Below, one piece after another: positions 24,575 through 35,100 of a DNA stretch of 64,000 bases. Source of the stretch: Caenorhabditis elegans (lineage: Eukaryota; Nematoda; Chromadorea; Rhabditida; Rhabditidae); NCBI RefSeq assembly GCF_000002985.6, contig NC_003281.10:10230001-10294000 (forward strand), given 5' to 3'. Numbering within the stretch: the stretch's first letter is position 1; each line of letters opens with the position of its first letter. The position numbers and the translations under genes are program-made. The notes under the pieces are model-generated. The model saw nothing but the letters and a program-made list of their open reading frames with translations, had not been told where the DNA came from and did no database searches.

Positions 24575-24922
24575 ACATGTTTAATTTTTTGAAAGAAAAC
24601 TTTTTTTTCGAAAAAAAAAATTTCAAAAAAAATATCGATAATTTTTTATTTGTTTGTTTGTAAAAAGTGTGTTGTATTGTATTGCAACCTAATAAATGGT
24701 AACTTTTTCATTTCTCTTTTTTTTATTTTTCATCTATCACTTCCCGGGATTCCGGTTTCTCCCCCTCCCCACAGTGTCCCGAGGAGGCTACGCCGCCTCC
24801 ACACTTTCGATTCCGACACCCGATTCAGGCGCGAATTTCCCTTATCTTTTCTTCTCGCTTATCAACTACACAAATCCACAATCATCTCAGTCTGATATAA
24901 TCCTTATAAACTTTCCAAAAAT
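24575..24922 (+). other. Spacer between cor-1 and the downstream secreted-protein gene
   Basis: 348 bases between genes on the same strand. It holds the cor-1 poly(A) signal at 24691, then a pyrimidine-rich stretch and ACACCCGATTCAGGCGCG near 24818-24835. A CTCAG acceptor-like site at about 24886-24890 is the only candidate trans-splice site before the next ATG. The distance is longer than most nematode operon gaps, so co-transcription is uncertain. Confidence 0.4.
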
Positions 24923-27146
24923 ATGGTCCCTCGTTTTCTAGTATTCTCAGTTTTGGCTTCACTTGCAACTGGACCACCGACTGCTGACGCTTTCTTGGCT
25001 TCGGCGTTCTCGTCGGTATCTCAGGCGGGAAAAACAGCAAATTGTCATGATTGGAGTGAATATGGACCTTGTTTCAGGTGATTTTTAGGAGAAAAACCAA
25101 CATTTTTGGTGGGGAGGGTCGTGGGCTCCCATGCAGTTTTAAAAAATTCGCTTGTCCAAAGCTTTTTTTCCCGTATATTTAAGAAACTCTAAACTATCAA
25201 CAAAATCTATTACATAAGGCGGCAATCATGACGTAACAGCTGAAAAATCGGTGGCCGAATTTTCTCTATGACGGTCCCGTTTTGTTTGTAAATTCCTATT
25301 TTTCAAAATTGCTACAAAATTTTTTTTTCAATTTCCAAAATCAATTTTTGAAAACTTTTCTTCTTTAAAGATATTGATATCACGTTTTTCTTATCATTTG
25401 ACCTTATCATTAAAATATCACCTGAATCTTTAACATAGGTCGACGCTTACCACGGGGTCGCGGGCAGAGAAAACTCGGTCAAGCTCAAGAAATTTGAAAA
25501 TCATAGCAATTAAACCGTCCATGTAAAAAATAATCAATGAAACCAAGATGTTGGAAATTGTTTTTTTTTCATTTAAAAATCTTCCCTCGTACATAAATCA
25601 ACACCCACAATGTCAACACATTTTAATGGCCTAGTTTTCCACTGCTCTTCCATTTTCAGCACTGCAGACCGATCATTCTGGCGTACGCTTCCCCAGCAAT
25701 GCTACCAAAACCGTTACATGTCCCTCATCACAGGAATCGGTAACCCAATCGTTCAGAAAGTGATGGACTACGCGGAGCTCTTCAACAAATCGGCGACGGC
25801 ATGCGGAATGTGCAATGTTCAAGTCGCGTGTTCACCCAGATGTGATTATGTAGCTGGGTAAGGGTGACAATTGCAACACGCACAACAATAAACAATTCAT
25901 ATTTAGAGGCAATTCAATCGGTGTTGTCGACCGGATTTGTGATCTTCCAACCGAGAAACAGGCGTGCGCAATGACTCCACAGGCATTTGACGAGGACACT
26001 GGACTTTGTAGAGTATGGCCACCGAGGTGAACTTTTCATTTTTTTGGTTTTTTGGTTTTTTGAATGTGGAGTAGCCAGGCCAGTGGGGGAAAATATAAAA
26101 ATCGCAAAAACTTCAAAGTTTTTTGAATAACTTTTATTGACAGTCAAAAAGTGACATCTACTAAGTTTTTTCCACTTTTTGAGAAAATTAATATTTGGAG
26201 TATAAGTGAACCATATAATCGAAGGAACACTTTTTTATCGAAGACTTCCAAAAAAGTGGCAAAAACTGAGGTGTTTCACAATTTTCAAAAAATTATATAA
26301 AATTTATAACTTTTTTCGAGTTTATCTTAATAAAACACTCCGAAAAATTTTAGTCATACAAAAGGGCAAAGTTGGCAAAGTAGGTAAAGTGCCAAAATTT
26401 CAAAAAATTTGACTTTTTGAGAACGTTCGACCAGTCACGCAGATTTGAACCCCTACAATGTTTATTTACAAATTTTTTAAACAATTTTAAAACTAGAGAG
26501 TTGTAGAAAAAATACCATTTTTTGATCGAGTTCCAAAATTGCCAAATTGCCATTTTTTGACTGCGTTAAAAATATTTCCAAAATTGTTTACTATCGTATT
26601 TAGCCTTTTTAGATCTTAAAAAAGCCATTGGAAATTTTTTTGATCTTTAAATCTTTAAATTTTCCTTTCTTTCTAATTAAAATTTCGAAAATATAGATAC
26701 CTAGGTTGAAATGGATTTTTTAATAGTCGAGAATTTAGCTGAAATTGTTGTATTCTTTTTAAAGTAAAAAACTTCGCTATTGTTCAATTAAAAAAATACC
26801 AAAAAAGTGTGTCAAGACAATTTTTATAATGGTGGACGAGAAAAAACTGAACCCCTAAAATTAATTTTTTTTAAATTCCAGACATACTACAGCCGTGGAT
26901 TTCCTTGGTGCAATTGTCCCACCAACAATTCGAGATCAAGTATGGTCCTTAAAACCGCTAAGCTGCATCAGTATAAGCGGAAAATGTTATTGTTGCTGTG
27001 CTCCGTATACTCCAAATCCATGTGATGCTCAATGCACACTTCATCCATGTTCCCGGCGGCAAACATTTTCAAAGACTCAAGTCAAGATTTTGAGGCGAAA
27101 ATGGCTTCAGAAACAAGAGGAGCGACGTGAGGAAGAGGAAGAGTGA
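24923..27146 (+). CDS. Small secreted cysteine-rich protein, function unknown
   Basis: I do not recognise the family. Exons: 24923-25077, 25660-25857, 25907-26026, 26882-27146; phases agree and give 245 residues. The N-terminus has a hydrophobic leader ([17 protein letters not shown]). The mature part begins [11 protein letters not shown], which resembles the first strand of a thrombospondin repeat but lacks CSxTCG. It then has closely spaced Cys pairs ([16 protein letters not shown]), [12 protein letters not shown], and a C-terminal cluster [19 protein letters not shown]. The tail is strongly charged ([13 protein letters not shown]). An extracellular disulfide-bonded protein is the safe inference. 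AATAAA at 27171-27176 fits a poly(A) signal. The gene lies tail to tail with rip-1, whose stop is only 68 bases away. From memory it may be C. elegans R01H10.4. Confidence 0.8.
25240..25485. mobile_element. GTGGCCGAG-family foldback in intron 1 of the secreted-protein gene
   Basis: Left arm: ATCGGTGGCCGAATTTTCTC. Right arm: CGGGCAGAGAAAACTCGG, then TCAAGC. The arms are inverted and imperfect, about 200 bases apart. They lie wholly within the intron between 25077 and 25660 and have no coding potential. Confidence 0.5.
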
Positions 27147-27213
27147 TTTAATTTAAATGAAAAAATCAATAATAAATTTTGAAAATTCATTTAATAAAAA
27201 CCTTAATAAAAGT

Positions 27214-28736
27214 CTAAAAACAATTTGAAAATTTTTCTTCGTTTCCATCAAACAATAGCACATTCTTTGTGTAGATTGATGCGACTCGCTTGAGCTTTTC
27301 CAGGAATTCTTCTGAAAATTTTTTAAAGTTTTAAGGTACTTTCCAGAATATATTTTCTGAATTTGGAAAATATAGAAAACTCACTTTAAAAGAATCTGGT
27401 AATTTTAAATGGGTCAAGGCTGAATCTGAGAATCCTAGGCCACCATAGAACGAGTGGTGGCCTAGAATTTTTCAGATCTAAGAATTTGGTAATTTCTTAG
27501 ACCTCGGCGTTGTTCAGTGTCACAAGTGTTTTCAGGAAATTTGCAAAATTACGTATTTTCCTGGGAATAAAAAAAATTACAGCAGATTCCTGGAGTGAGT
27601 CAAAAACCCTAGGCCACGGTAGTACGCGAGGTGGCCTAGCATTTTCAGTAAGTTTTCAATAAGTTTTATTCAAAACACATCGAATAAAACTTATTGAAGT
27701 TTATTTACGATTGGAAAAACACTAAACACACTATTCGAAAATGTTAGGCCATGGTTTACATAGTTTCAATTTGATTGAAAATTTTTATTTCGGCCGGCCA
27801 CTTTTTGTTTACCTTGAGTTTGAGTTTCGCGAGGCTCATTACTCAATTCCTTTGGATTTTCCACGATTTCTTCCTCCAGAAAATTCGCATTCTCAAATGG
27901 ATCAGATTCCTCAACTCCTTCCTGCTTCTAAAACCATTATCAGTTATAGTTTATAGTTTGTAGTCTACAATCATTACCTCATCATCATTATCATCTCTCA
28001 AATCAATCACGACGACCGCGCGGCCGTCATCTACATTACAAAAATTGGCGAGTGCGGCGAGAAGGCAACCGAGTTCCGGGCAGTCCTGCGGGATGCTCAT
28101 TGAGCAGAAAATCGCTGCGACTTCAGAGCCGATGCTTGCTTTGAGCGCTATGTCGATACATCCTTGCAGAAGCTTCTTGGAACTGTAACCAAAGCGAATT
28201 CTTCGCAGAGCGCCAGCTTTCATCGAGAACTCCACGTCGATTTCAGGGATTCTGAAAATGAAATTTGAAGTTTCCCTATCACCGAAAAACGAATTGTTTC
28301 AGTCAAGTTTTGAGTCACTACCCGCTATGGAGATCAATTCTGTATAATTTAAAAAATCAAGTGGCCGAGTTTTTCCCCATTTCGCGACCACATATTATCA
28401 TATATGTTACGAACCACGTGGTATTAGGCTGTCCCATTACGGATTGATCTACAAAAAATGCGGGATTTTTTCCTAAAAATGTGACGTCATCACACTCTTA
28501 ACCATGCGAATTCAGTTGAGAAGTCTGCGTCTAAGCTCCCGCGATTCTCGTAGATCAAACCTACATGGGACATCCTGACACCACGTGACAAACCTCTCCA
28601 ACGCTTTCCGTCTCGCCCAGAAAATCGTATCATCCGGATTCTGGTCCGCCCAGCGGATTGCCTTGGCAAATAGGTGATCATCGATTTTCGGGGAATCAGT
28701 AAAAACTACCGTTAGGGAATTGCACGATTCTGACAT
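27214..28736 (-). CDS. rip-1: Probable RFS-1-interacting RAD51-paralogue-like protein
   Basis: Exons: 28736-28594, 28251-27978, 27927-27813, 27311-27214; phases agree and give 209 residues. A second donor in the same phase at 28561 would add 11 residues. The protein has no Walker A lysine loop but has a Walker-B-like strand, GRAVVVIDLRDD, within a RecA-like pattern (FCSMSIPQDCPELGCLLAAL before it). The C-terminus is acidic and then basic (EEFLEKLKRVASIYTK). Together with its place beside bbs-5, this suits RIP-1, the partner of RFS-1 that remodels RAD-51 filaments in homologous recombination. The name comes from memory of C. elegans R01H10.5, not from alignment. The ATG lies one base after a TTCCAG acceptor and 135 bases after the bbs-5 stop, so it is probably the downstream gene of an operon. 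Confidence 0.65.
28415..28587. mobile_element. 173-bp MITE at the rip-1 exon 1 / intron 1 boundary
   Basis: The ends are CACGTGGTATTAGGCTGTCC and its inverted match GGACATCCTGACACCACGTG. The interior has GATCTACAAAAAATGCGGGA and, inverted, CTCCCGCGATTCTCGTAGATC around TGTGACGTCA. A close relative lies at 46733-46903. The element starts within 10 bases of the likely rip-1 donor at 28593, so it forms the beginning of intron 1. Confidence 0.75.
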
Positions 28737-28741
28737 TCTGG
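28735..28741 (-). promoter_or_regulatory. Putative trans-splice acceptor in the bbs-5/rip-1 spacer
   Basis: On the minus strand the rip-1 ATG is preceded by CAATTCCAG and one A. No other start of transcription is evident in the 135-base gap after the bbs-5 stop. In C. elegans operons the downstream gene receives SL2 at such a site. The use of SL2 rather than SL1 cannot be read from the sequence. Confidence 0.5.
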
Positions 28742-28871
28742 AATTGATCTACTCTGAGTGTGGCCTAGAATTTCACAAATATGTACACGTAAAAATTACG
28801 GCAACTGAATTTGATATAACAAAATGTTAGTTCTCCAAATAAATATATTCATCTTCAGAAAAAAAAAAACG

Positions 28872-31658
28872 TTATACATCAACATGAATATTCCAAAGAT
28901 CATGAAGAGTGAATCCGTTACGAATCGGTTCAATCGCCAATCCCAACTCGGGGTTGAGCACCGGTAGCTGCTTCTCGTCAGTCGCGGTGTGCTCCCCGTC
29001 AAAGTATGAAGCAAACGCGTCGGGACGGATTTTATCGTCGATTTCTACGTCATCTTCGTTGTTGTCTATGATGTCGATTTCATCGTCGTCCTTGCGGGGC
29101 TCTACTTTCTGTAAATGTTTGGTTTTATTTGAACGTTGCAAAATTTTCTAATTTTGCTGAATCATAGGTCAACTTTTGCTGAGTGATCACTTTTATAAGG
29201 TGTGGGAGCGAAATTTTGAAAAGGGTCGAAAAAATTGAGCATTGTGGTTTTTGAGGCAACATCCAAAGTTCAGGGAAAGTTCCGCTCACGGCAGTTCAAG
29301 TAAGTAGGGTACTGTAGTTTAGGGTAGGATCCTACGTATTGTAGAAACTATAAATTATATAGCCTATAGGACGAGTTCCAAAAAGCCTTTATTTGAAAAA
29401 TCTGAAGATGATTCTTCATTGAATCATGTAGTAAGGTGCACTAAAACAACATAATGCTAGGAAAGTCGGTGACGTTTTTCATTTTAAAAATACCTCGGCA
29501 ATCTCCTTGACATACGAAACTCCAAAGATTGGCTTCAACAAATGCGCCTTATGAAGTGATTGTACAGTTTTCAGAAGATTTTGTAGACGTTCAGCAGGAT
29601 CAACTCTGAATCCCAACACGTACTCTCCGCTGCTGGTAGTTGTCTCAAGAACCAGCGCCATTCCAAACTTGGACTCTCTAACTCTGACTGAATATAGAGT
29701 AATGTAGGGGACCGAAACATTGTATCCGATGTTCATCTCTGCGTACCAAACGACACGAATATTCGTGATCACAAAGACTCCGAGACTTCCAGTCTCCGTC
29801 GACAGATTCCAGACACCGTTCACCTTCTCGATGATCGTCTCTTGTGGAAGGATCTTCAGAGTTCCGTCCTCACGAATAAACACCCCGCGCATTTTGAGCT
29901 CTCTGTACATTTTGGTGGTCTCGTAGGCTCTGCTGATTGATGAGATCGTATTGAAAAGTTTCGAATGAGATGCAGGATTTGTGGTGGTGAAGATGAACTC
30001 AAATTTTGTAGTGGTCGCCGAGACTTTGGCAAGTACGTAGATTGCTTCATTGGATATACCACGGTTTCTTGTGACTAGCTGAAACTTTTTTCTTGGAAGT
30101 TAAAAAAAGATTATGAGTTTTGATAGGTGGCCGCGAAAAGTAAAACTAGGCCATCGATTTTTCGTTGCGAATTCGACAGTAGAACCCACCGAAGTAGTCT
30201 GTTTGCTCTGTACTCCGGTGATCGCATTCCACCCAATCGTGATATTGATCCGAGGCATTGAGGCGGCATGCCAGATTAGGCGTAAGTTGGTGACTCGCAT
30301 CGTTCCTGAAAGTGTGTCAATTTTTCAAAAAAAAAATCGCGCTTCTTTCAATTTTTCTCTAGTCTAGAGTTTGTAAAGTATGGGCGACCCTAAAAAGAAA
30401 CGATGCAAATCTGCAAATCGGCAATTGCCGAAAAATTGCCGGAATTGAGGGACGAATTTCCGTTCTAATTGTGACAGCGATATTCAATTTTATTTCGTTT
30501 TTTCTATTGTTTTGTTATTTTTTGTATTTTCTTTTAATATCGTATCGATTGATCAATGACTTCGGTAAATCGACACCGCTACAGTAGTCATTTAAAGAAT
30601 TACTGTAGTTTTCGTTTTGCGTAGATCCTTCCCGCTCTTGCAAGAGATCACCGCTTCGCCGCCAAGTTGCTCGCATGCCGTCATCGCCCAATCGAACATT
30701 GTGAGATTCTTTCGAGACGGTAAATCAGCCAACTGACAAATTGCCGGATTTGCCGAAAAAAGGCAAGTGCCAAAAATTTCCGGCAAACGACAAATCGGCA
30801 ATCCGCCAAAAATTGAAATTTCCGGCAAATCGGCAAATTGCCGGAATTGAAATTTCCGGTAAATCGGCCAACTCACAAATTGCCGAATTTACCGGAAAAA
30901 CGGCAATTGCCGAAAATTTCCGGCAAATCGGCAATTCGCCAAAAATTTCCGGCAAATCGGCAATTCGCCAAAAATAAAAATTTCCGCCAGATCGGCACAC
31001 GGCCCGAGAAGTGGTACCTGTACGCAATTTGTCTACCGTACACCTGGACGTTTGGGCGCGTGTATCTCAAAAACGGTTGGTCCAGTTTTTTTGTGATGCA
31101 TATAAAAAATGTCCGAAATTAAATTCTAAATTTTTTGGACCAAAGCTTTTTTCGTTATCACGCGCCCAAACCTGGTCTACACTCAAATTATCAGTAGAGC
31201 GCATTTGCATGAATGTACCACTTGCGGGGCCGTGCGGCAAACCGGCAAATTGCCGGACTTGAGGGACGAATTTCCGTTCTAATTGTGACAGCGATATTCA
31301 ATTTTCTTTTGTTTTTTCGTATTTTCTTTCAATATCGTATTGACACCGCTACAGTAGTCATTTAAAGAATTACTGTAGTTTTCTCTACGAGATATCTTGC
31401 GCGTCAAATATGTTGCGCAATACGCATTCTCAGAATTTCGTGTTCCCGTAATAAGCCATACCTCTGTCTCCATTGTTTCCTTTGGTGTCCTCCACGTGCT
31501 CAATCTTCGCTACCTGGATTTCCCCATTGATTAGGCGGAGAAGTCTTGAATTTTTATCAATTTTTTCATTGAATAAAAATATTTAAAACCCACTTATGAT
31601 CTACATCGAACCGAATCTCCCGGTCTTGCCAGATATCCTCTCCATTGACTCGCTCCAT
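28872..31658 (-). CDS. bbs-5: Bardet-Biedl syndrome 5 protein (BBSome subunit)
   Basis: BBS5 is a BBSome subunit with two PH-like (DM16) domains that bind phosphoinositides at the base of cilia and help carry membrane proteins in intraflagellar transport. Exons: 31658-31594, 31544-31462, 30305-30190, 30078-29494, 29108-28872; phases agree and give 361 residues, close to other BBS5 proteins. Diagnostic stretches are WQDREIRFD, EDTKGNNGDRG, RVTNLRLIWHA, KILPQETI, KVNGVWNLS, YVLGFRVDPAERLQNL, SLHKAHLLKPIFGVSY and the C-terminal ELGLAIEPIRNGFTL. The acidic linker DDDEIDIIDNNEDDVEID precedes the last motif. An X-box lies 52 bases upstream of the ATG. Intron 2 is unusually long (about 1.16 kb) and full of repeats plus a copied phosphatase exon. 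Confidence 0.95.
30451..30613. repeat. Repeat block flanking the copied exon, copy 1
   Basis: It begins GGACGAATTTCCGTTCTAAT, continues TGTGACAGCGATATTCAATTTT and ends CTACAGTAGTCATTTAAAGA, then ATTACTGTAGTTTTC. The same order of words recurs at 31262-31383, shortened in the middle. The two copies are direct repeats about 800 bases apart in bbs-5 intron 2, bracketing the copied exon and the minisatellite. Confidence 0.75.
30624..30719 (-). pseudogene. Copied catalytic exon fragment of the neighbouring 4-phosphatase gene
   Basis: These 96 bases match 32799-32894 without gaps, with six differences. The source is the phosphatase exon encoding the stretch from PSRKN through ISCKSGKD, which contains the catalytic Cys. 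In the coding frame all six differences are third-position silent changes (CGG/CGA, ACC/ACA, GCT/GCG, GCG/GCA, TGT/TGC, GAG/GAA), so the encoded peptide is identical. Similarity stops abruptly after GKD, before the catalytic Arg, and at the other end before the PSRKN codons. It lies in bbs-5 intron 2 on the coding strand, and no splice signals consistent with the bbs-5 frame were seen. It is most simply a fragment captured during a duplication. Confidence 0.85.
30721..31005. repeat. GGCAAATCGGCAATTGCCG minisatellite
   Basis: Repeated units of the type TTTCCGGCAAATCGGCAA and AATTGCCGGAATTGAAATTT run for about 285 bases. The units are partly self-complementary (CGGCAATTGCCG), so the tract can fold. 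Short outliers with the same words lie at 30415-30445 and 31228-31262. It directly adjoins the copied exon fragment. Confidence 0.75.
31262..31383. repeat. Repeat block flanking the copied exon, copy 2
   Basis: A direct repeat of 30451-30613 with a shorter middle. It continues into a TTACTGTAGTTTTCTCTACG, then AGATATCTTGCGCGTCAAAT and GTTGCGCAATACGC block near 31374-31430, which is also present in inverted form in cnk-1 intron 9 (46930-46980). Confidence 0.7.
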
Positions 31659-31709
31659 TGGAAGAAATGGGCTCTCTAAGCTCAATGAGTCGCCGCCCGA
31701 GTGAGCAGA

Positions 31710-31723
31710 GTTGCCATGGAGAC
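31710..31723 (-). promoter_or_regulatory. X-box (RFX/DAF-19 site) upstream of bbs-5
   Basis: On the minus strand the 14-mer reads GTCTCCATGGCAAC, which fits the X-box form RYYNYY-AT-RRNRAC and is nearly palindromic. It is 52 bases upstream of the bbs-5 ATG, the usual position for ciliary genes driven by DAF-19 in ciliated sensory neurons. This explains bbs-5 expression. If rip-1 shares the transcript, it would also be exposed to this promoter. Confidence 0.85.
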
Positions 31724-32194
31724 CGGTGGTAAACGAAGAGAGAAAGAGAAAACGAGATAGAAGTTTCGATTTTTATAATACTAAATAGTAGTATATTATG
31801 TTTGCTAATAGTGATATAATAAAAATAAATTATAATTCAACATGAAAAAAAACGGAAATCATCACATCGGGGGGAATGGGGGGACCACTTTCTTTTATAC
31901 ACGGGAAAGATATCGTAGGAATGAATAATGTTTGGTCATCTAAAAATGTTGAAATGAAAGCGGAAAACATGATAAATTAGCCAGAAAAATTTGGGAAAAT
32001 TCGGGAGAAAACTGGCAAAAAGACGCTCAGAATGACTTCTATGTACAGGAATTTTCAACAAAAAAATAGAAAAAACCGATAAAAACTTTTTTTTTTCGAC
32101 GTTTTTTTCCAGGTTTCTGACCGATTTTTCCCAAATTTTTGGCACGAAATTTCGATATAATTGAATAAAATATGAAATTATGCGGGCTGATTAA

Positions 32195-35100
32195 TTAACT
32201 GGCGACACCCTGCGAGTAGGTTCCAGACGGTGGGCGCAGGGCTTTCGGCAGGAAATGCATTTGGAACGGACTGAACGAGTAGACAGGTTTTCCGACGTTT
32301 TTCCGACAATTCTCACGTCGAACACCTTCTTTTCGCAATGATGAAACCACTTCGGACACCTAGAAAAATGAGAAATTTGAAAAAAAAAAAAAAACAGTAA
32401 ATACGTTTCGAAATTTTGAAAAAATGTTAACGTTCTTTTTGAATTTTTTTTTTCATTTTGAAAATAAAAAATAAACATTTATTTTTCGGCATTTAAATTT
32501 GTTGCCACTTTCAGAAATTTTTTGTTTAAATTTTCAGTAAAATAGAAAAGTTTTTGGAATTTATTTTTGAAATTTTTGAACAAAAAATTTTAAAATTTGT
32601 TTTGAAATTATTTAGTTTTTGAACATTTCGAAAAAATATAATTTTAGAACTTTCAGGCTTTTGGAAATTAAAAAAAAAATTAAGAGCATTTTTGAATTTC
32701 CGCGTAAAATTCGGCACAAAATCTCACCTGAGCCGTATTGAATCCACAAGTCTCTCTCAGCACCCGCCCTTGCTCCAATGTCGACGCCATTCCTGTCCGA
32801 TCCTTCCCGCTCTTGCAAGAGATCACCGCCTCGCCGCCAAGTTGCTCACACGCCGTCATAGCCCAATCGAACATGGTGAGATTCTTCCGAGACGGCTCAC
32901 TCGACACTTCATTCACCACCTCCATCACAGCTTCACGTGCTCGGGGGCTCGCTTCGTTGCGATTGGCGAATACGTTGAGCTTGTCCGCTGCATCTTGGTT
33001 GACTATACTCTCAAACGACACTCCACCAAACGATTGACCGAATGTCGCCTCGTGATTGACTCCCAAATTGAAGTACGACGTAGTGACTGTGAATTCAGAT
33101 GTCCATTTGATATGATCTGGAAGCTCATCGAAATAGTCATGAGGCAATGGAATCGCGACTTTCAAACTGCTTCGTGTCCCTTGAATCATTGGAATGCACG
33201 TCCGACAAACTGCAGATGGAGCCCGGACAAGACGGAATCGTACCCGTTGCTCTAGGCTTTTCCAGGCTTCCACCGCGTCCTCGATCATTCCCCGCTCATC
33301 TCCATAGGCTGAGAGGAAGGAGAAAACTACAAGAAGGAAATCCTGAGTAAATGGCTTCTCGCGCTTCTGAATTCGATTTAAGATCGCTGTCGTTGCAATG
33401 GTAATCGCCTGAGATAACACAAAATCCGTTCGAATCAGAATGTGGAAGTAGGCGTGGGCGGTGGCGGGTTTTTGAAGAGATTTCACTAGTGAGAAGAGTT
33501 GAGATTCCAGTATAGTATCCGCCAGAGCCAGGAGAATATCAAGACACGTGGATATGGCCTGCCGCGTGTTCTTCTCACAGGCTTCTCGTTCGTGTGGAGC
33601 CTCGTTTAACGTGTCGATTACGGCGATCTTTGTGTTGAGGCTCACGCTCATCGCGTCAAGACGGTCGATTTGATTTTGAATGTTGTCGTAGACTCGTGTC
33701 TCGGGCATCTGGAATTTAGGTGTGTTTCGATCGATGCATCATGTTTTTTTCGAACAAAAATGTGTTGTTCTAAAGTTTTTAGGAAAGTTTTGCTGATTTT
33801 TAAAATTAATTCCTTTATGAGAAAAATTTAAATTTCAAAAAAAAAATATAATTTGTTTTTGAGTCTTGCAGCGAATTCTCAATTTTAAAAATTTTATTCT
33901 AGCTTTTTGAGTATGGTACTAAGTTTATCTGTGATTTTTGGTTTTTTTTTCAAATTTAAATTTTTCTCATTGAAAAACTTCAATAAATAGGAAATTGTTT
34001 ATATCGATATCATGTTTTTTTTGTCAACTAAAATTGTGCTTTTTCGAAATTTTTTGCACAACTTTGCACAATTTTTGGGAATTTCTTTAATTCACTCTAT
34101 ATTTTATGCGATTTCTTCTTTCAAAAATCCAGTTTTTCGATTTTTTTAATAATAATTTTCACTGAAAAAATTGTTTATATCGATGCACCATGTTTCTTTT
34201 TCCTATAGACTTGTGTTTATTTGAAGTTTTCAGTATAAAAGCTTAGTTTTTTGATTTTTTTTTCTTCGAAATACTAAAAAAGGGTATAGTTTATATCGAT
34301 GCGTCATGTTTGTTTCAACAAAAATTTGTGCATTTCTGAATTTTTATTCCAATTTTAATTTTAAAACAGAAACCGTTTTTTTTTTAAATTTTTATCTGAA
34401 TTTCAAAGTTTTTCTTTGAGAAATTTCCGAAAAAAACTCCAAAATTCTTAAAAATCTTATCTACCTTGGCTCCAGACTCTTCCCTCCGCTTCTCCTCTTC
34501 CAGCAGAAGCTCAGAGCACCGTTCAACGTCTGGAAGACTTATGAGCACATCTTTCAGGCCTTCGTACACTTGCTTAATTCCTGCGTGAACCTGTAGACAT
34601 ATCTTGTCGGGACTTCCGAATTTCGCGATTTTCCACTCTTTTTCAATTTTATGACTTAGTTCTCCTATCGTTTTTTTGAGATCAAGCAGTGCTTGTCGTT
34701 TCTTCCAGAATGTATAGTCAAAATTGTAGGATGGAACGTCGAGTTGCGAATAGAGTTTCAGAATTCCGCCGTTCTGAAAATGGGTTTATTCTAATAAATT
34801 TTTTTTTTATTTTAATAAAATATTGCATAATTTTTACCGTTAAAAAAAACTCACATGATAACGATAAGGAATTGCAGAAGCTGAGCCAGCAGTGATAAAA
34901 TCCCGTTTATCACTGGAATTAATCTCGTAGGAATGAATATGTAGATTGGTGGGCACGAGACCAAACGCTACCCGCGTCTTTTCTACTGATTTCCGGAAAT
35001 TTGGACCCTGAAATTATTGGCAAATAATTTGTTTTAATTGCGATTTAATTTTTTGAAAAAAAAACACCAAATTTTTTAAAAGCGTTTTATTTTGGATTTT

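Noticed and set aside
26430..26465. Minus-strand GGGGTTCAAATC, another B-box-like word
   Set aside because: No matching A box or stems; it lies in an AT-rich intron.
32692..33255. 187-codon plus-strand frame
   Set aside because: Antisense of the phosphatase catalytic exon; the minus frame contains the CKSGKDR loop.
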